This document shows positions 1 to 10,462 of a stretch of DNA of 64,000 nt, piece after piece. This DNA comes from Notolepis coatsorum (lineage: Eukaryota; Chordata; Actinopteri; Aulopiformes; Paralepididae), in the NCBI GenBank assembly GCA_963971535.1, contig OZ020589.1, positions 90,642,683 through 90,706,682 on the forward strand. Reading direction: 5' to 3'. Under the pieces are notes generated by a model, which ran no database searches, was not told the DNA's origin, and was given only the letters and a program-made list of their open reading frames with translations. Within the stretch, counting starts at the first letter, position 1; every line of letters begins with the position of its first letter. Made by a program: the position numbers and the translations under genes.

Positions 1-489
1 TCAAATGTATCGTCATTAAAAAGCACTTAGTAGTTGTACAGTACAACGAAAAGAAGTGTGGCCTTCAACCAGAGTGCAACTGTAACAGTAAAGTGCAAAA
101 GTAATATACAATGTACAGGTGATTAAACTGGGTACTATATAGCATATATTCATTAGTACTACTATTGAGTAATAGTGCTAATCAGATGTACAGAGCTGTA
201 TTAGAGTAGTATTAATTAATGTGTACAGTGATACAAAGACACTAAGACACCCACCCACCCTCTCCTAATGGACAGTCTCCTCCCCACCGTATGTATATAT
301 TTTCTCCCACCCACCCACCCCCTCCTAATGTACAGTCTCCTCCCCATCATATGTATATATTTCCTGTTAGGATCTCTGGGTAACAGTACTGTATATTTGC
401 ATTATCGTATATGTCACAAATGTAACAGTACTATATATACCTGTGTCATGTATGTCCCCTATGTCAAAAATGTCATGATGTCACATACA
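1..489. other. Low-complexity intergenic stretch with a short tandem duplication
   Basis: No gene is visible. A CCCACCCACC-rich unit of about 58 bases is present twice in tandem, near 249-305 and 307-365, each followed by the same ATGTATATATTT tail. Short GTCATAAATGTCA-like words recur from about 410 onward and lead into the repeat at 490. The rest is AT-rich and unremarkable. Confidence 0.5.
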
Positions 490-668
490 GTATGTTCAGT
501 TGTGTATGTCATAAATGTCACTATGAATTGAAAATGGGGGACCCTGATGTAAACAAGACAAACGTCTTTCTCTGGTCTGCATCCCCTAACAATTGTGTAT
601 TGAGCCGTACTATATTGTACCCATTCTGTAATCTGTTAATAAAGTTTTCATTCATTCAAGTCGTACTA
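490..668 (+). repeat. Short interspersed repeat with (ATTC)n tail, copy 1
   Basis: The unit starts around GAATTGAAAATGGGGGACC, runs through TCTCTGGTCTGCATCCCC, and ends in CTGTTAATAAAGTTTTCA followed by ATTC repeats. The same unit recurs at 735-905 (reverse), 1441-1581, 1629-2826 (split) and inside the hAT copies at 19145 and 40862. A microsatellite tail at a fixed 3' end is typical of SINEs or 5'-truncated LINEs. No tRNA-like A or B box is evident, so the superfamily is left open. Confidence 0.6.
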
Positions 669-734
669 GCCAGCAGCGTAACTAAGAGTAAGTAAGATAT
701 ATGTAGTACAGATATAGATATAGTATTAATAGGT

Positions 735-905
735 TGAATGAATGAATGAATGAATGAAAACTTTATTTAACAGATTGCAGAATGGTACAATACAGTACGG
801 CTCAACACAATTGTTAAGGGGATGCAGACCAGAGAAAGACGTTTGTCTCGTTTACATCAGGGTCCCCCATTTTCAATTCATAGTGACATTTATGACACAC
901 AACAT
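735..905 (-). repeat. Short interspersed repeat with (ATTC)n tail, copy 2, inverted
   Basis: This is the reverse complement of the 490-668 unit, starting with GAATGAATGAAAACTTTATT. It includes the flanking GTCATAAATGTCACTATG words, so the two copies form an inverted repeat of about 165 bases with a roughly 70-base spacer. It is not evidence for a gene. Confidence 0.6.
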
Positions 906-1158
906 ACATGACAGGTTGCCGGTAGTCCTACCTGAGATGGCGCAGCTGAGGTGGAGGCTGCAGGGGCCGAAAAGAAATGCAAAATACTAGTTTGCAGGCG
1001 GGTTTTGTTAATAGAGGTATGCTTAGAGGCTGAGCTCAGCATGTGCGACTCGACTGCTTTCACTCCCACCGTCCCCAGTTTAAAATCTTGTTTTGCAGCG
1101 TTTGCAGCAGGCTTCGCTGCTAACGTTACGTTAGCTATAGCCCCTTTCGTGACTGATG

Positions 1159-1430
1159 TAGGGCTGGGCGATATGGCCTAAATATGATATCACGATATTT
1201 TCTGACCTTTCGGCGATACACGATACACATCACAATGTTTTTATTTTCCCCCCCCAAACAATTCATTATGAGGCTTACCAAGACAGTATTTGAGTTTGCA
1301 AGCTAACATTAAAGACAAAATAAAATACCCATGCATTTAGCATTTTTATATTATATATTAGATTTAGATTATTGGATTATTAGATTATATATTGCATATA
1401 TTTAGCAATGAGATATTATATGATTTAGAT
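1159..1430 (+). mobile_element. Terminal fragment of a hAT-type element (TAGGGCTGGGCGATAT family)
   Basis: The sequence begins TAGGGCTGGGCGATATGG and continues with CACGATATTTT and CGATACACGATACAC subterminal words. The same terminus with an 8-base TSD bounds 7188-8009. No matching right end with a TSD was found here, so this is a partial copy. Confidence 0.5.
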
Positions 1431-1440
1431 ATGAAATATG

Positions 1441-1581
1441 ATGAATTGAAAATGGGGGACCCTGATGTAAACAAGACGAAAGTCTTTCTCTGGTCTGCAT
1501 CCCCTTAACAATTGTATGTATTGAGCTGTACTGTACCCATTCTGCAATATGTTAATAAAGTTTTAAATCAATCAATCAATA
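1441..1581 (+). repeat. Short interspersed repeat with (ATCA)n tail, copy 3
   Basis: Same unit as at 490-668, ending GTTAATAAAGTTTT and then an ATCA repeat. No open reading frame of interest. Confidence 0.6.
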
Positions 1582-1628
1582 GCATTTTAATGAAACTACT
1601 GTATATTTGTATGTCTCTAAATGTTTTG

Positions 1629-2826
1629 ATGAATTGAAAATGGAGGACCCTTATGTAAAAAAGCCGAAAGTCTTTTTCTGGTCTTCATCCTCCAGTCCAC
1701 TGTTGTTGTATTGAGCTGTACTGTATTGTACCTAGAGCTGCCGCGGTATTGATGTTTTCCTTACGGCACACATTTGCAAAATATTTCCTACCGCCACGGT
1801 TATTACCGCACACACACACACAAAAAAAAAAAAAAAGTTTGAATGCATTTTTATTTTTAGTAGTAGTCTACTCTTTATAGCATATAGCCTGCCTCTAGTC
1901 TAAATGTCTATCTTTAGAGGATGACTTTGCAGCATGAATATTGTTTGGGATTCGGCAAGCACGCATTCGTTATTGAAAGTGAAACACGGATTCGAAGTTT
2001 CCCCTCTGGTCGTGCGCAGTTCACTCGGTGTCGCGGGCAGGGGTGGTTACCCCTAACCCCCCCGACCCTTTCTTATTATTATTACTATAAAGTTACTACT
2101 TTATAATAAAGGCATTCGTTTGGTGGCATTAACATTATATAGTTATACGTTCAATAACATCAGCGTATTTACCGGACCATATCAAGGCAAGCAATACTCT
2201 ATTCATATCTCAGTTCCTTTCTTTGCTCAGAGCGTGCTGAGTTGTCCCATTCTGCGGTCTGTTAATAAAGTTTTCAATCAGACAAGTGTATAGAACGAAG
2301 GGCTTTTATTATAACATTCGTTGCAGACAGTAAAATCATTATGTCTCGTTTAGTATGGACCCCAGGAAGAATAGCCCCAGCACTGCTGTGGCTAATGGGG
2401 ATCCAAATAAACTTAAACTTAAACTTAGTACTCCTGAAGAGCGATGGTAGTCCACTCCGGCGGAGAGTTAAAGCTAACGTTATTAGCCGTGTTGTGATGA
2501 GCTGACATTCAGGACGTAAAAAACACGTGACGCGTCTCTCTTCTGACCAATCAGTGGTCTGCAATGTTTCACGTGACTTTTCTGGTACCCAATAGGGTCG
2601 CTTGGAACCTCGATGGAGGAGTAGGGTATATCTGCAGAGCCGCAAGCCCAACGAGAGGAGGGTAATTTATTATTATTATTATAAAAAACAGCGGTGACGC
2701 GGTATTCAGCCTACTCTGCGGTGGCCGTGATGTAACAGCGATACCGCGGTAATCGCGGCAGCTCTAATTGTACCCATTCTGCCAATCTGTTAATAAAGTT
2801 TTCATTCATTCATTCATTCATTCATT
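1629..2826 (+). repeat. Short interspersed repeat, copy 4, split by a hAT element
   Basis: The 5' part lies at 1629-1732 and the 3' part at 2767-2826, ending in five ATTC repeats. The halves join through the octamer ATTGTACC, which is duplicated on both sides of the hAT at 1733-2766. The repeat was therefore in place before the transposon landed. Confidence 0.65.
1733..2766. mobile_element. Non-autonomous hAT transposon, TIR TAGAGCTGCCGCGG, TSD ATTGTACC
   Basis: The left end is TAGAGCTGCCGCGGTATT and the right end is the complement, CGCGGCAGCTCTA. The octamer ATTGTACC is perfectly duplicated at 1725-1732 and 2767-2774. Eight-base TSDs are characteristic of hAT elements. Subterminal CCGCGG and GCGGTA words repeat at both ends. 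No transposase coding is visible. A second copy is at 53633-54581. Confidence 0.88.
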
Positions 2827-3740
2827 CCGACGGAAAACAGAATAATTTTGATTGACAAGTCGAGTCTGCCAATTACGTCACACCGCTTGCACCCGCCCTG
2901 CTGTTCTTAGCACCAATCGGCAAGCGCTATTCGTTTTTGACTTCGAGAATGTCCTCCATTGATTTTGACGAGTGCTGACAACAACAAAGCTACCAACACT
3001 AGCTCCCCGCGGCCGACGAGTAGGAGACCAGTGCTCCGCAGGATGACTAAACGAGGCATAATGATTTTACTGCAACGAATGTTATAATAAAAGCCTTTCC
3101 ATACATCTGTCTGATTGAAAACTTTATTAACAGACCGCAGAATGGGCATATCTCTAGGTGGTCCTCGGACGTTGCCATGTTCGGGTAAATACGCTGATGT
3201 TATTGAACGTGTAACTATATAACGTTAATGCCAAAAAACGAATGCATTTGTTAATCATAAGTAGTAACTTTGATGCAGTAGTGTGTGTGGGGGCGGCATT
3301 GTTCAAAAGTTCGCTTGTCGTTGTCAACATGAACAATAAACATAGCCGTCTGTGGCAATGCTAGCTCACTAGCTTGCTAATGTCTTAAAAAATGTAATAA
3401 GAAGCTTGCTGACGTTAGCTCGCTAACGTTACTGGGATTAAAGCAAGCTTTTCAGGAAGGGCGGGGGGTGCCGTTGGCGGGGCGGGCATGCGAGTGGCGA
3501 GGCTCGAGAGAGGACTCCTCTTCATTTTGCGTGAAAGGCGATCTCCGAAATTTCTTTATCTAAAAACCTAACTATTCAGTCAGATAGCGATTTATTATTA
3601 AAGTATATACAGTGCAATTACAATTTCAATAACTTTCCAGCACTTTATACACAATTCAAGCACTTGTCAAACCTTGAAAACACCACATTGAAATACAAGG
3701 ATTTTCAAGGATTTCCAGCACCCGTACAAACCCTGAAGAT
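2827..3740. other. Repeat-derived sequence without clear boundaries
   Basis: Segments resemble internal parts of the hAT elements at 39328-40806 and 53633-54581, for example the TGAAAACTTTATTAACAGA block near 3115 and the TTAACGTT/AGTTACTACTT words near 3210-3270. I could not define ends or a TSD, and no coding sequence is supported. Confidence 0.4.
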
Positions 3741-3988
3741 GGTTCCCCTTTAACTCATTCCCCGCCAACAACGAGTTTACTTGTTATTGGGAGCCGACGC
3801 TTGAACGCCAACGGGTAAACTCTTTATTTGATCGTTTTTTCAATATTTTTATTCATTCCAGGGACCTTGGTGTTACCATAGGGAATGAGTCTGAGATCGC
3901 CAAAGTGTAATACCGGCCGCATCCAGCTAGAAAGCGGTATCGAGCACCCTTTGTAACCTTGTATCTTGGCCTGTGTAACGGCCAAATG

Positions 3989-4633
3989 TAGAGCCATATG
4001 AAATCAGTTTTATTTTTTTCCAAATTCCATTAAATTTTTTTCCAAATTCCGTTTTTTCCGTTTTAATATTTCAGAATTCTGTATTTTGCTTTGTACGCTC
4101 ATTTTACCATCAGAAATAGTGTCTAATAAGTGGGAATGAATAAATGTCCACAATTTAATAAGATATAACAGTCCATTTAATAGGGCTGTCTTAAATACTT
4201 CGAAGCTTCGTTCGATGGGCATGGGATTCGAATATGAAAATAAAATTCGATTATTAAAAAAATAAATAAAAATAATATATATTTTTGCAAAATCAACTCT
4301 GCCTCTCTTTGTTAACTACAACAAGCAATGCTGTTTGTTATTTAAGATGAGGTCGGACTCTGCACTGACAGATGTGTTCATTGTGCTGCTTTTATAAAGC
4401 CTCAAATGACGGCTTACAATATTTCATGAAAGCAAAGTGTTGTTTGTCTAAGATTTAAAAAGGTTTAAACTTTACAGCACTGACAAAGTTGAACAAAGTG
4501 CTGTACAAGTCCCACAACATAAAAAAAAAAAGTAAAAAAAAAAAAAAAAAAAAAATGTAGTTGATTCCATTTTTATTGCTCAATTCCGCGATTCCGTCCG
4601 CGATTCCGTGATCGCGGATTCCATATGGCTCTA
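3989..4633. mobile_element. hAT transposon, TIR TAGAGCCATATG, TSD GCCAAATG
   Basis: TAGAGCCATATG at the left is matched by CATATGGCTCTA at the right. The octamer GCCAAATG flanks both sides (3981-3988 and 4634-4641). The right subterminal region repeats GATTCCG words. It is nested in the family-B piggyBac-like element and itself contains a piece of the TAGGGCTGTCTT family from 4181. Confidence 0.87.
4181..4551 (+). mobile_element. Left part of a hAT-type element (TAGGGCTGTCTTAAATACTT family)
   Basis: It begins TAGGGCTGTCTTAAATACTT with TTCGAAGC words, like the complete copy at 8381-9744, and shares the AAAGTGCTGTACAAGTCCC block with 9575-9600. It runs into poly-A and ends without the matching right terminus, so it is a truncated copy. 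Confidence 0.55.
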
Positions 4634-5069
4634 GCCAAATGTCTCCAGGCTCACTTTTCTTTGTCGGGCGAGTGGAGCGGTTCTCTTGGTTGCAGTGAAG
4701 CGCGTCAAATATCCCTGATCCATATGTTGTGGTGGGTTATGTCGTGGACCAAATGGACATCGGATGTACCAGATGGCGATCAAACAATTAGAATATTATT
4801 TTTGGAATACTCCCGATCACAGGTAAGGACTATCTGACATACATTTTTGCTTGATCGTGCAATGCTTTTATACCGATTGGGCTAAGCGTTCAATACGAAT
4901 GCCGTTACTGGCAATCAAATAATGAGAAACGACCCCCACCCCCCCCCCCCCCCCCCTCATGCATTCATGATGAAACATAATACCTATGATATAGATTTGA
5001 TTTGGGAATAATAGCGTGTACAGGCAAGAAACGCCAACGTTTGTAGTAGAATTGACGTATAAGGCTATT

Positions 5070-5940
5070 CAGGGCTGTACACTGCGAGCATCTCGTCGCA
5101 AATTGCCCCCTAATCTGGCCGGTGCGAGTGGAAAATATCATCTGGGGGCAAGCTTGCGAGTAGTGATTGCAACCCTTCATTCGCATTTCACTCATAAATT
5201 AATCCATACAAATTGGATAAAACATTAGCCTACAACCAGGGCATAATGTTGCGGTTGTAATTTCCTTAGACAGACCAGCGCGGACCTTTAATACCATGCA
5301 ATTTGATTGACACAAGCAATGGGCTAACTGTTAGCTGCTATCCACGGTACCCATTAGGATTATGCTAAGCTAACTAGCGTTAGCTGCTGCTAACCCTGGA
5401 CACCAGTCAAAGCGGACTCCACAACACTAGTTCCATTCGGGAGGAAAGGGGGTGAGTTATATTGACAACGCTTGACAACAGAAGTTTAAACATAACTTCA
5501 TATTTATTGGTTATTCGTTTCTGTTACTGTATATCATCCTTCCACTTTCCATCTCCGTCTGTTAAACGCTTCCTGTTTACATTCGAGTGTGACGTCATCA
5601 CCTACGGCAGCTTAGACGATCAAAACGCGAAACTAGAACAAAACCCGGGGGGGGGGGGGGGGGCTGGCTCTCTCATTCGTTCTCGCCCCCTCTCTCTCTC
5701 TCTCTCTCTCTCGCTCTGATTGATTGAAAACTTTATTAACAGATTGCAGAATGGGTACAATACAGTACAGCTCTCTCTACATTCAATGATTTAAAGTAGC
5801 CAAACGTTACAGACAGTATAAATACTAACTGGATAGTTGATGATAAACATTTAATTTCATTATCTGAAATATTCTAAAATCATTAAGTCTGCTATAAGCC
5901 ATTATCCCTTTGTGTGTGTGATTATTATTTTCTCACAGTA

Positions 5941-6018
<78 letters not shown>

Positions 6019-6481
6019 TTGGCTAAAGTGGATAGAAAACAGTACTGTGCAAAAAAAAGGCACCCAAAAGTTTTTATATAAATGGTCTTAGATGTAAATA
6101 CATTTTTTATTAGTGTGTCAGTAGACTACTCTTAGTACATTCATTAAATTATTTTTTAAAGCATCTTCATGGTTTAATAATGCAAACATATGTTGCAGGG
6201 ACTTATTATAATCATCATATTGGCGTGACTGTATGCATCAAAGGGTTAAATCAAGCATTTTTAAGTGCTTTAGAGGAAATGTCAAAATATTGCGATATAT
6301 ATTGTGTATCGTGATATGGCCAAAAAATATTGCGATATCATTTAGAGGCCATATCGCCCAGCCCTACTATAATGGTAAAATAGTTATTTAAAAATTTGCC
6401 CCTAAAAAATATTCTTTGCCCCTAAATTTCTCATTTAGGGGCAAGTGTGCCCCTAGTGAAAAAGCTTAGCGTACAGCCCTG
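5070..6481. mobile_element. DNA transposon, TIR CAGGGCTGTAC, 5-bp TSD CTATT
   Basis: The left end CAGGGCTGTACACTG and right end GCGTACAGCCCTG are inverted, and CTATT flanks both (5065-5069 and 6482-6486). The right subterminal part repeats GCCCCTAAA/TTTAGGGGC words. The same family at 43471-45076 also has a 5-base TSD (GGACC), so the length is a family property. This fits a hAT-like subgroup with 5-bp TSDs. Inside are a reversed short repeat (5718-5773), a CT tract, and an AT/GT microsatellite at 5941-6018. Confidence 0.75.
5689..6018. repeat. Simple repeats: (CT)n at 5689-5713 and (AT)n at 5950-6006
   Basis: A CT/TC run precedes a reversed copy of the short interspersed repeat. About 57 bases of alternating AT flanked by GT repeats follow. 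No coding potential. Confidence 0.8.
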
Positions 6482-7187
6482 CTATTACTCAGCCCTTCGG
6501 GAATTACCCCAGACCACACTATAACCATACTTATATTCACCACGGTATAAGACGGGAACGTATGGATGAAGAAATTAATTCTTTTTCACATATTGAACGA
6601 TAGATAGGTGATGTCAAATGGGCCATAGTATTGCAGGGAACAAAATAAGTACCCGCCAAGCGACAATGGCGGGCACATTTAAGGTTTGGCGAGTAACAAT
6701 GAGAGGTCTGCCAGCCACCTGGCCGGTAACAAAATAGTTCATATCGATACTCTTATTTTGAAAATCCTGTGGCGGGTCTCATTTCCGCCCCAAGCGCAGC
6801 TCCAGCTATAATATCTACGGCTCCGGCAGCTAGCAAGTTCGGTTCATATCGATACTCTTATTTTGAAAATCCTGTGGCAACTGCGCGAGTCATATCCGCC
6901 CAGCCCGTGCTGTCTGCTAGCATTAAGCAGAGCAGGGCTACAGAGCAGTGCGCCTATTTTGCGACCCGAAATAAGTCTGGTGTTTTTTTTCTCACAACGG
7001 GTCAAATGCATCTATCATGCTTTGCATCGTCGCAACGTCGCCATTCCTTTATGCCCACATCGCCCGAAATGAACGTTACGTTAATTACGTAACAAGGTAA
7101 TCCTGATCAGAGGCAGAGCCATAGAGAACAGCAGAAAGTGGGGACTGAGGAAAGGGAAATGGGGGGGGGGGGGGGGGGGGGCACTCT

Positions 7188-8009
7188 TAGGGCTGGGCGA
7201 TATGGCCAAAAACGTTATCGCGATAAAATTATTAAAAAAAAATTTATATAACTCAATATCGATAATTATCGTCGATATAATGTCTGTCAAGTTTAATTAA
7301 CTTCTTATGCCCGGCGCCAATGGACGGGCTATTAATAGACTTGTTTTGCTGCTGCGAATGTATCGAGTTGATGTCGTCATCAGTCCGCGCACGTTAGCAG
7401 TTAGCCAGAGCAAGCGGTGTATTCCATGACAATGTACTAAATATGACCCTAAAATACTCCGTTCCGCCCCAATACATTGCAACGACGTCCACCGTATACC
7501 CCACACTACTCTAACCGTTACCCTCAGAATTCACGCTACACACCCACTCGGCACGTAAATTATAAAATAGCGCCGTGCAAGCTAATTATCCTAGCCAGCC
7601 TGTTGTTTCCAAGCGGTGTATTCCATGACAATGTACTAAATATGACCCTAAAATACTCCGTTCCGCCCAAATACATTGCAACGACGTCCACTGTATACCC
7701 CACAGTACTATAACCGTGGCCTCAGAATTCACGCCACACACCCACTCGGCACGTAAATTATAAAATAGCGCCGTGCAAGCTAATTAGCCTAGCCAGCCTT
7801 ACTACTTGAGTCCTACCTCCGGGTCTCCTTCCGGGTCTCCTTCCGGGTCTCCTTCCGCTGTCGGCCATCTCCTTCACTGATTGGTTGTTAGTGCGTGTGC
7901 TCATATCCAAGCTTGGAAAATCGATATATCGAAACTTTGCGACTACGTTTCATGTTTATTTCGAGGAAATAATTTATCGCGATAGTTATCGTTATATCGC
8001 CCAGCCCTA
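7188..8009. mobile_element. hAT transposon, TIR TAGGGCTGGGCGATAT, TSD GGCACTCT
   Basis: TAGGGCTGGGCGATATGG at the left pairs with ATATCGCCCAGCCCTA at the right. GGCACTCT is duplicated at 7180-7187 and 8010-8017. Subterminal ATCGCGATA and CGATAATTATCG palindromes are present. A unit of about 199 bases beginning AAGCGGTGTATTCC occurs twice in tandem (7412 and 7611). A related partial copy ends at 52874. Confidence 0.87.
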
Positions 8010-8214
8010 GGCACTCTCCCTTTCTCTGTGTGTGTGCGCGTTTGGAAAGACGATGAAGTCAGGAGTATATTATAGTAAACTGAGGATTACTGAGGATGGA
8101 CAGATAATGTTGATATTCAAATATAAAAAAAAGAAAAAGAAAGTTTGGAGAGGAGTGGAAGTTTGAAGACAGACTAGACTACAATATGATGCAGGGGTGG
8201 TGAGTTGAAACTGT

Positions 8215-8251
<37 letters not shown>
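8215..8251. repeat. (GT)n microsatellite
   Basis: About 18 uninterrupted GT units lie between two nested hAT elements. A second, imperfect GT/GC repeat is at 8491-8560. Confidence 0.85.
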
Positions 8252-8255
<4 letters not shown>

Positions 8256-8380
8256 GACCCCACTTCTATGTTTCAATAAATTATTTGCATTTAAAACTAT
8301 TAACGCTGACTCATTCCTTCAGTCCACTCAAAATGATGCTAAAATTCCTTATGTTGTTTATGATATTAATTGAAAATAAC

Positions 8381-9744
8381 TAGGGCTGTCTTAAATACTT
8401 CGAAGCTTTGTTCGATGGCACAAGCTTCGAACATAAAAAAAAATCGAAGTTAAAAAAAAATCACTTTTTTTCAAATTTTGATTTTTACTTCTGTGTGTGC
8501 GCGTGCGTGCGTGTGTGTGTGCGTGTGTGCGTGTGTGCGTGTGTGCGTGTGTGTGTGTGTGCATGGGGCCATTGGGTGGGGCCGGGGGACAAATACACTG
8601 GAGGAAAGGAACCCAGCTCAGCACTGCCCAAATTATATCATCACTATTGCCTGTTTGAAGGATATCATCCTCAAACACATATACACCACCTACACGCCTA
8701 TTCTCAGTCCTTGCCCCACAATGGTGGAATGAACTACCCACCCCAGTTAGGACAGCCGAATCCCGTCCAATCTTTCGCCGTCGACTAAAGACGCACTTCT
8801 TCAACCATTATCTGAAATAAAATAAAATAAATTAAATAAAAAAAATCTAACCCTAACTAACCTTACTGTCATGCACTTTCCCTAATAAACTAACCTACAC
8901 TGTAACACGCAACACTTTGATGAATATTGTTACTCAGCTGATAGAGTTGTATCCTTCCTGATGACCTGTCGTACAGAACTTGTAAGTCGCTTTGGATAAA
9001 AGCGTCAGCTAAATGACTAAATGTAAATGTGAATGTAAATGCCTTGTAGAATTCCACACATAAGAAAGAAAGATACTGGGATGAATAAACAAAATAGGAA
9101 ATAAAATGTAGAAATGCATGCAATACATAAATAAATATGAATCTCCATATATGAAATAGAACATTTAGATAAGGTGCTACTGAGATGTTTTGGTGAGTTC
9201 TTTGTTTTTTTGTGGAAGTAGCCCTTCTTAAAAATGCATGAACATTCACTGATAATTGGTCTGTAGTGGAGTCTACAAGGTCTACATTGCCGGACCATGT
9301 AGAATCCGGACCTTGTAGACTGACATAATTCTGTGCATAGTTTAGTCTACACAGGCCATATTTCAAATAATCAAAATCTTACTTCATTCATCTTAAACAT
9401 TCTTGATTTGGGGGATTGGTAGTTCCCATGAAATCTGAAGTTGTTCAAACGACAACAGCGATCCACCTTGAATCACACAGCCGTGTTGGCTGCGTCACAG
9501 TCACGAAAGGGGCTACTTAATTCATTAAACCAATCCACTTTATTTATAGAGCACATTTAAAAACAACAAAGTTTACCAAAGTGCTGTACAAGTCCCACAA
9601 CATAAGATAAAAAAAAAGAAAAAAAAATATTATAAAAAAGAAAAAAAATTAATTAAATAATTTTTTTTAATTCGAAGCTTCGAATTAAAATCGAAGCTCG
9701 GCCCCGAAGCTTCGATTGCCAAAAAAAATCGAAGGTCAGCCCTA
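8381..9744. mobile_element. hAT transposon, TIR TAGGGCTGTCTT, TSD AAAATA(A/G)C
   Basis: The left end is TAGGGCTGTCTTAAATACTT and the right end is GGTCAGCCCTA. TTCGAAGC/GCTTCGAA words are repeated in both subterminal regions. The flanking octamers AAAATAAC (8373-8380) and AAAATAGC (9745-9752) match at 7 of 8 positions. It carries a GT/GC microsatellite (8491-8560) and an L2-type LINE 3' end. Confidence 0.75.
8590..9045 (+). pseudogene. L2-type LINE 3' end, 5'-truncated
   Basis: In short frame-shifted pieces the sequence matches the tail of an L2 reverse transcriptase: WWNELP near 8725 and LKTHFFNHY near 8785-8812. It then ends with TAAGTCGCTTTGGATAAAAG, CGTCAGCTAAATGACTAAA and a TGTAAATG-type tail, which is the familiar fish L2 3' terminus. 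It is 5'-truncated, as expected for target-primed insertion, and lies inside the hAT at 8381-9744. Confidence 0.7.
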
Positions 9745-10462
9745 AAAATAGCATATGAGAGTATTATATAGTAATAATAACACATGGCGATATACTAAAA
9801 AGCTATTTATAATTTTTGGCTGGTATAAAAATCTGCCTGGCTGGTAGTTTTTTAAATCTACCAGGCAAATGGCTGGTAAGTCAAAAAGTTTATTTTGTTC
9901 CCTGGTATTGTATCCATAGCTATAATATAGAATATAGTTATAGCTCTACAAACAAGGTGACGCACTCCTATCTTTTAAAGCGTGGCCGTGCTAGAACGGG
10001 GCCAGACTAATCCCAGGCGGTCAATGAGTTAAGCCAGTTTTTCACAATTTTCTTATATACTTTGATTCTACTGTCACCATGTATCATATCGCTGCTGGCG
10101 GGACAAAACCTCATAACTCCAAAACCCAACTTTTCAGCAGATGAAAAAAACGAACACAGATTTGAGGGCGAATAGAGTTACGATGTTTAGACAGATGATT
10201 GGTTTAATGCTTTCCCATTGTGTAGACTTTGTAAAACCACACACACATGGAGGATGATCTACTGAGTTGATAAAATATATATATATATATATGGAGTTAG
10301 GAGGTTTTGTCCCGCCATGTATTTATTGCTCCATCTCCGCCCACTACAAACATGGGAACTCTCTAACCCCTGTCCCCATCTCATCTCCCCATCTCTCGGA
10401 GTGGTTGTCTCGTAGTGTTGACCAAGGTGGTGGATGTCTCGGGTGTTGGCCAAGATTACAGT

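Larger units (their letters stand above)
6634..9904. mobile_element. DNA transposon, TIR CAGGGAACAAAATAA, 6-bp TSD GTATTG, host of two hATs
   Basis: The left end CAGGGAACAAAATAAGTA is mirrored by TTTATTTTGTTCCCTG at the right. GTATTG lies immediately outside both ends (6628-6633 and 9905-9910). Own sequence is 6634-7187, 8010-8380 and 9745-9904. A segment of about 105 bases containing CGATACTCTTATTTTGAAAA is duplicated in tandem at 6735 and 6842. GGCGGGTA/GGCTGGTA words near the ends resemble the hAT family at 19145, suggesting distant kinship. Confidence 0.7.
3754..10028. mobile_element. piggyBac-like element (family B), TTAA TSD, host for several insertions
   Basis: The left end reads TTAA then CTCATTCCCCGCC. 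The right end reads GGCGGTCAATGAG then TTAA, so the ends are inverted (CTCATT..CCGCC) and flanked by TTAA at 3750-3753 and 10029-10032, as expected for piggyBac-type transposition. Own sequence is discontinuous: about 3754-3988, 4634-5069, 6482-6633 and 9905-10028. The rest is later insertions. No transposase is visible. Related sequence is at 15389-16413 and 45770-46090. Confidence 0.65.

Noticed and set aside
1159..6366. Pairing of the TAGGGCTGGGCGATAT end at 1159 with the inverted end at 6366 as one 5.2 kb hAT
   Set aside because: The flanking octamers GACTGATG and CTATAATG do not match, and the right end lies inside another bounded element (5070-6481).
6769..7092. 107-codon frame as a small gene
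   Set aside because: It lies in the non-coding left part of the DNA element at 6634-9904 and spans a tandem duplication; no domain or similarity.
8391..8804. Open frames on both strands across 8391-8804
   Set aside because: They are kept open by the GT/GC microsatellite and an L2 tail; there is no domain and no coherent start.
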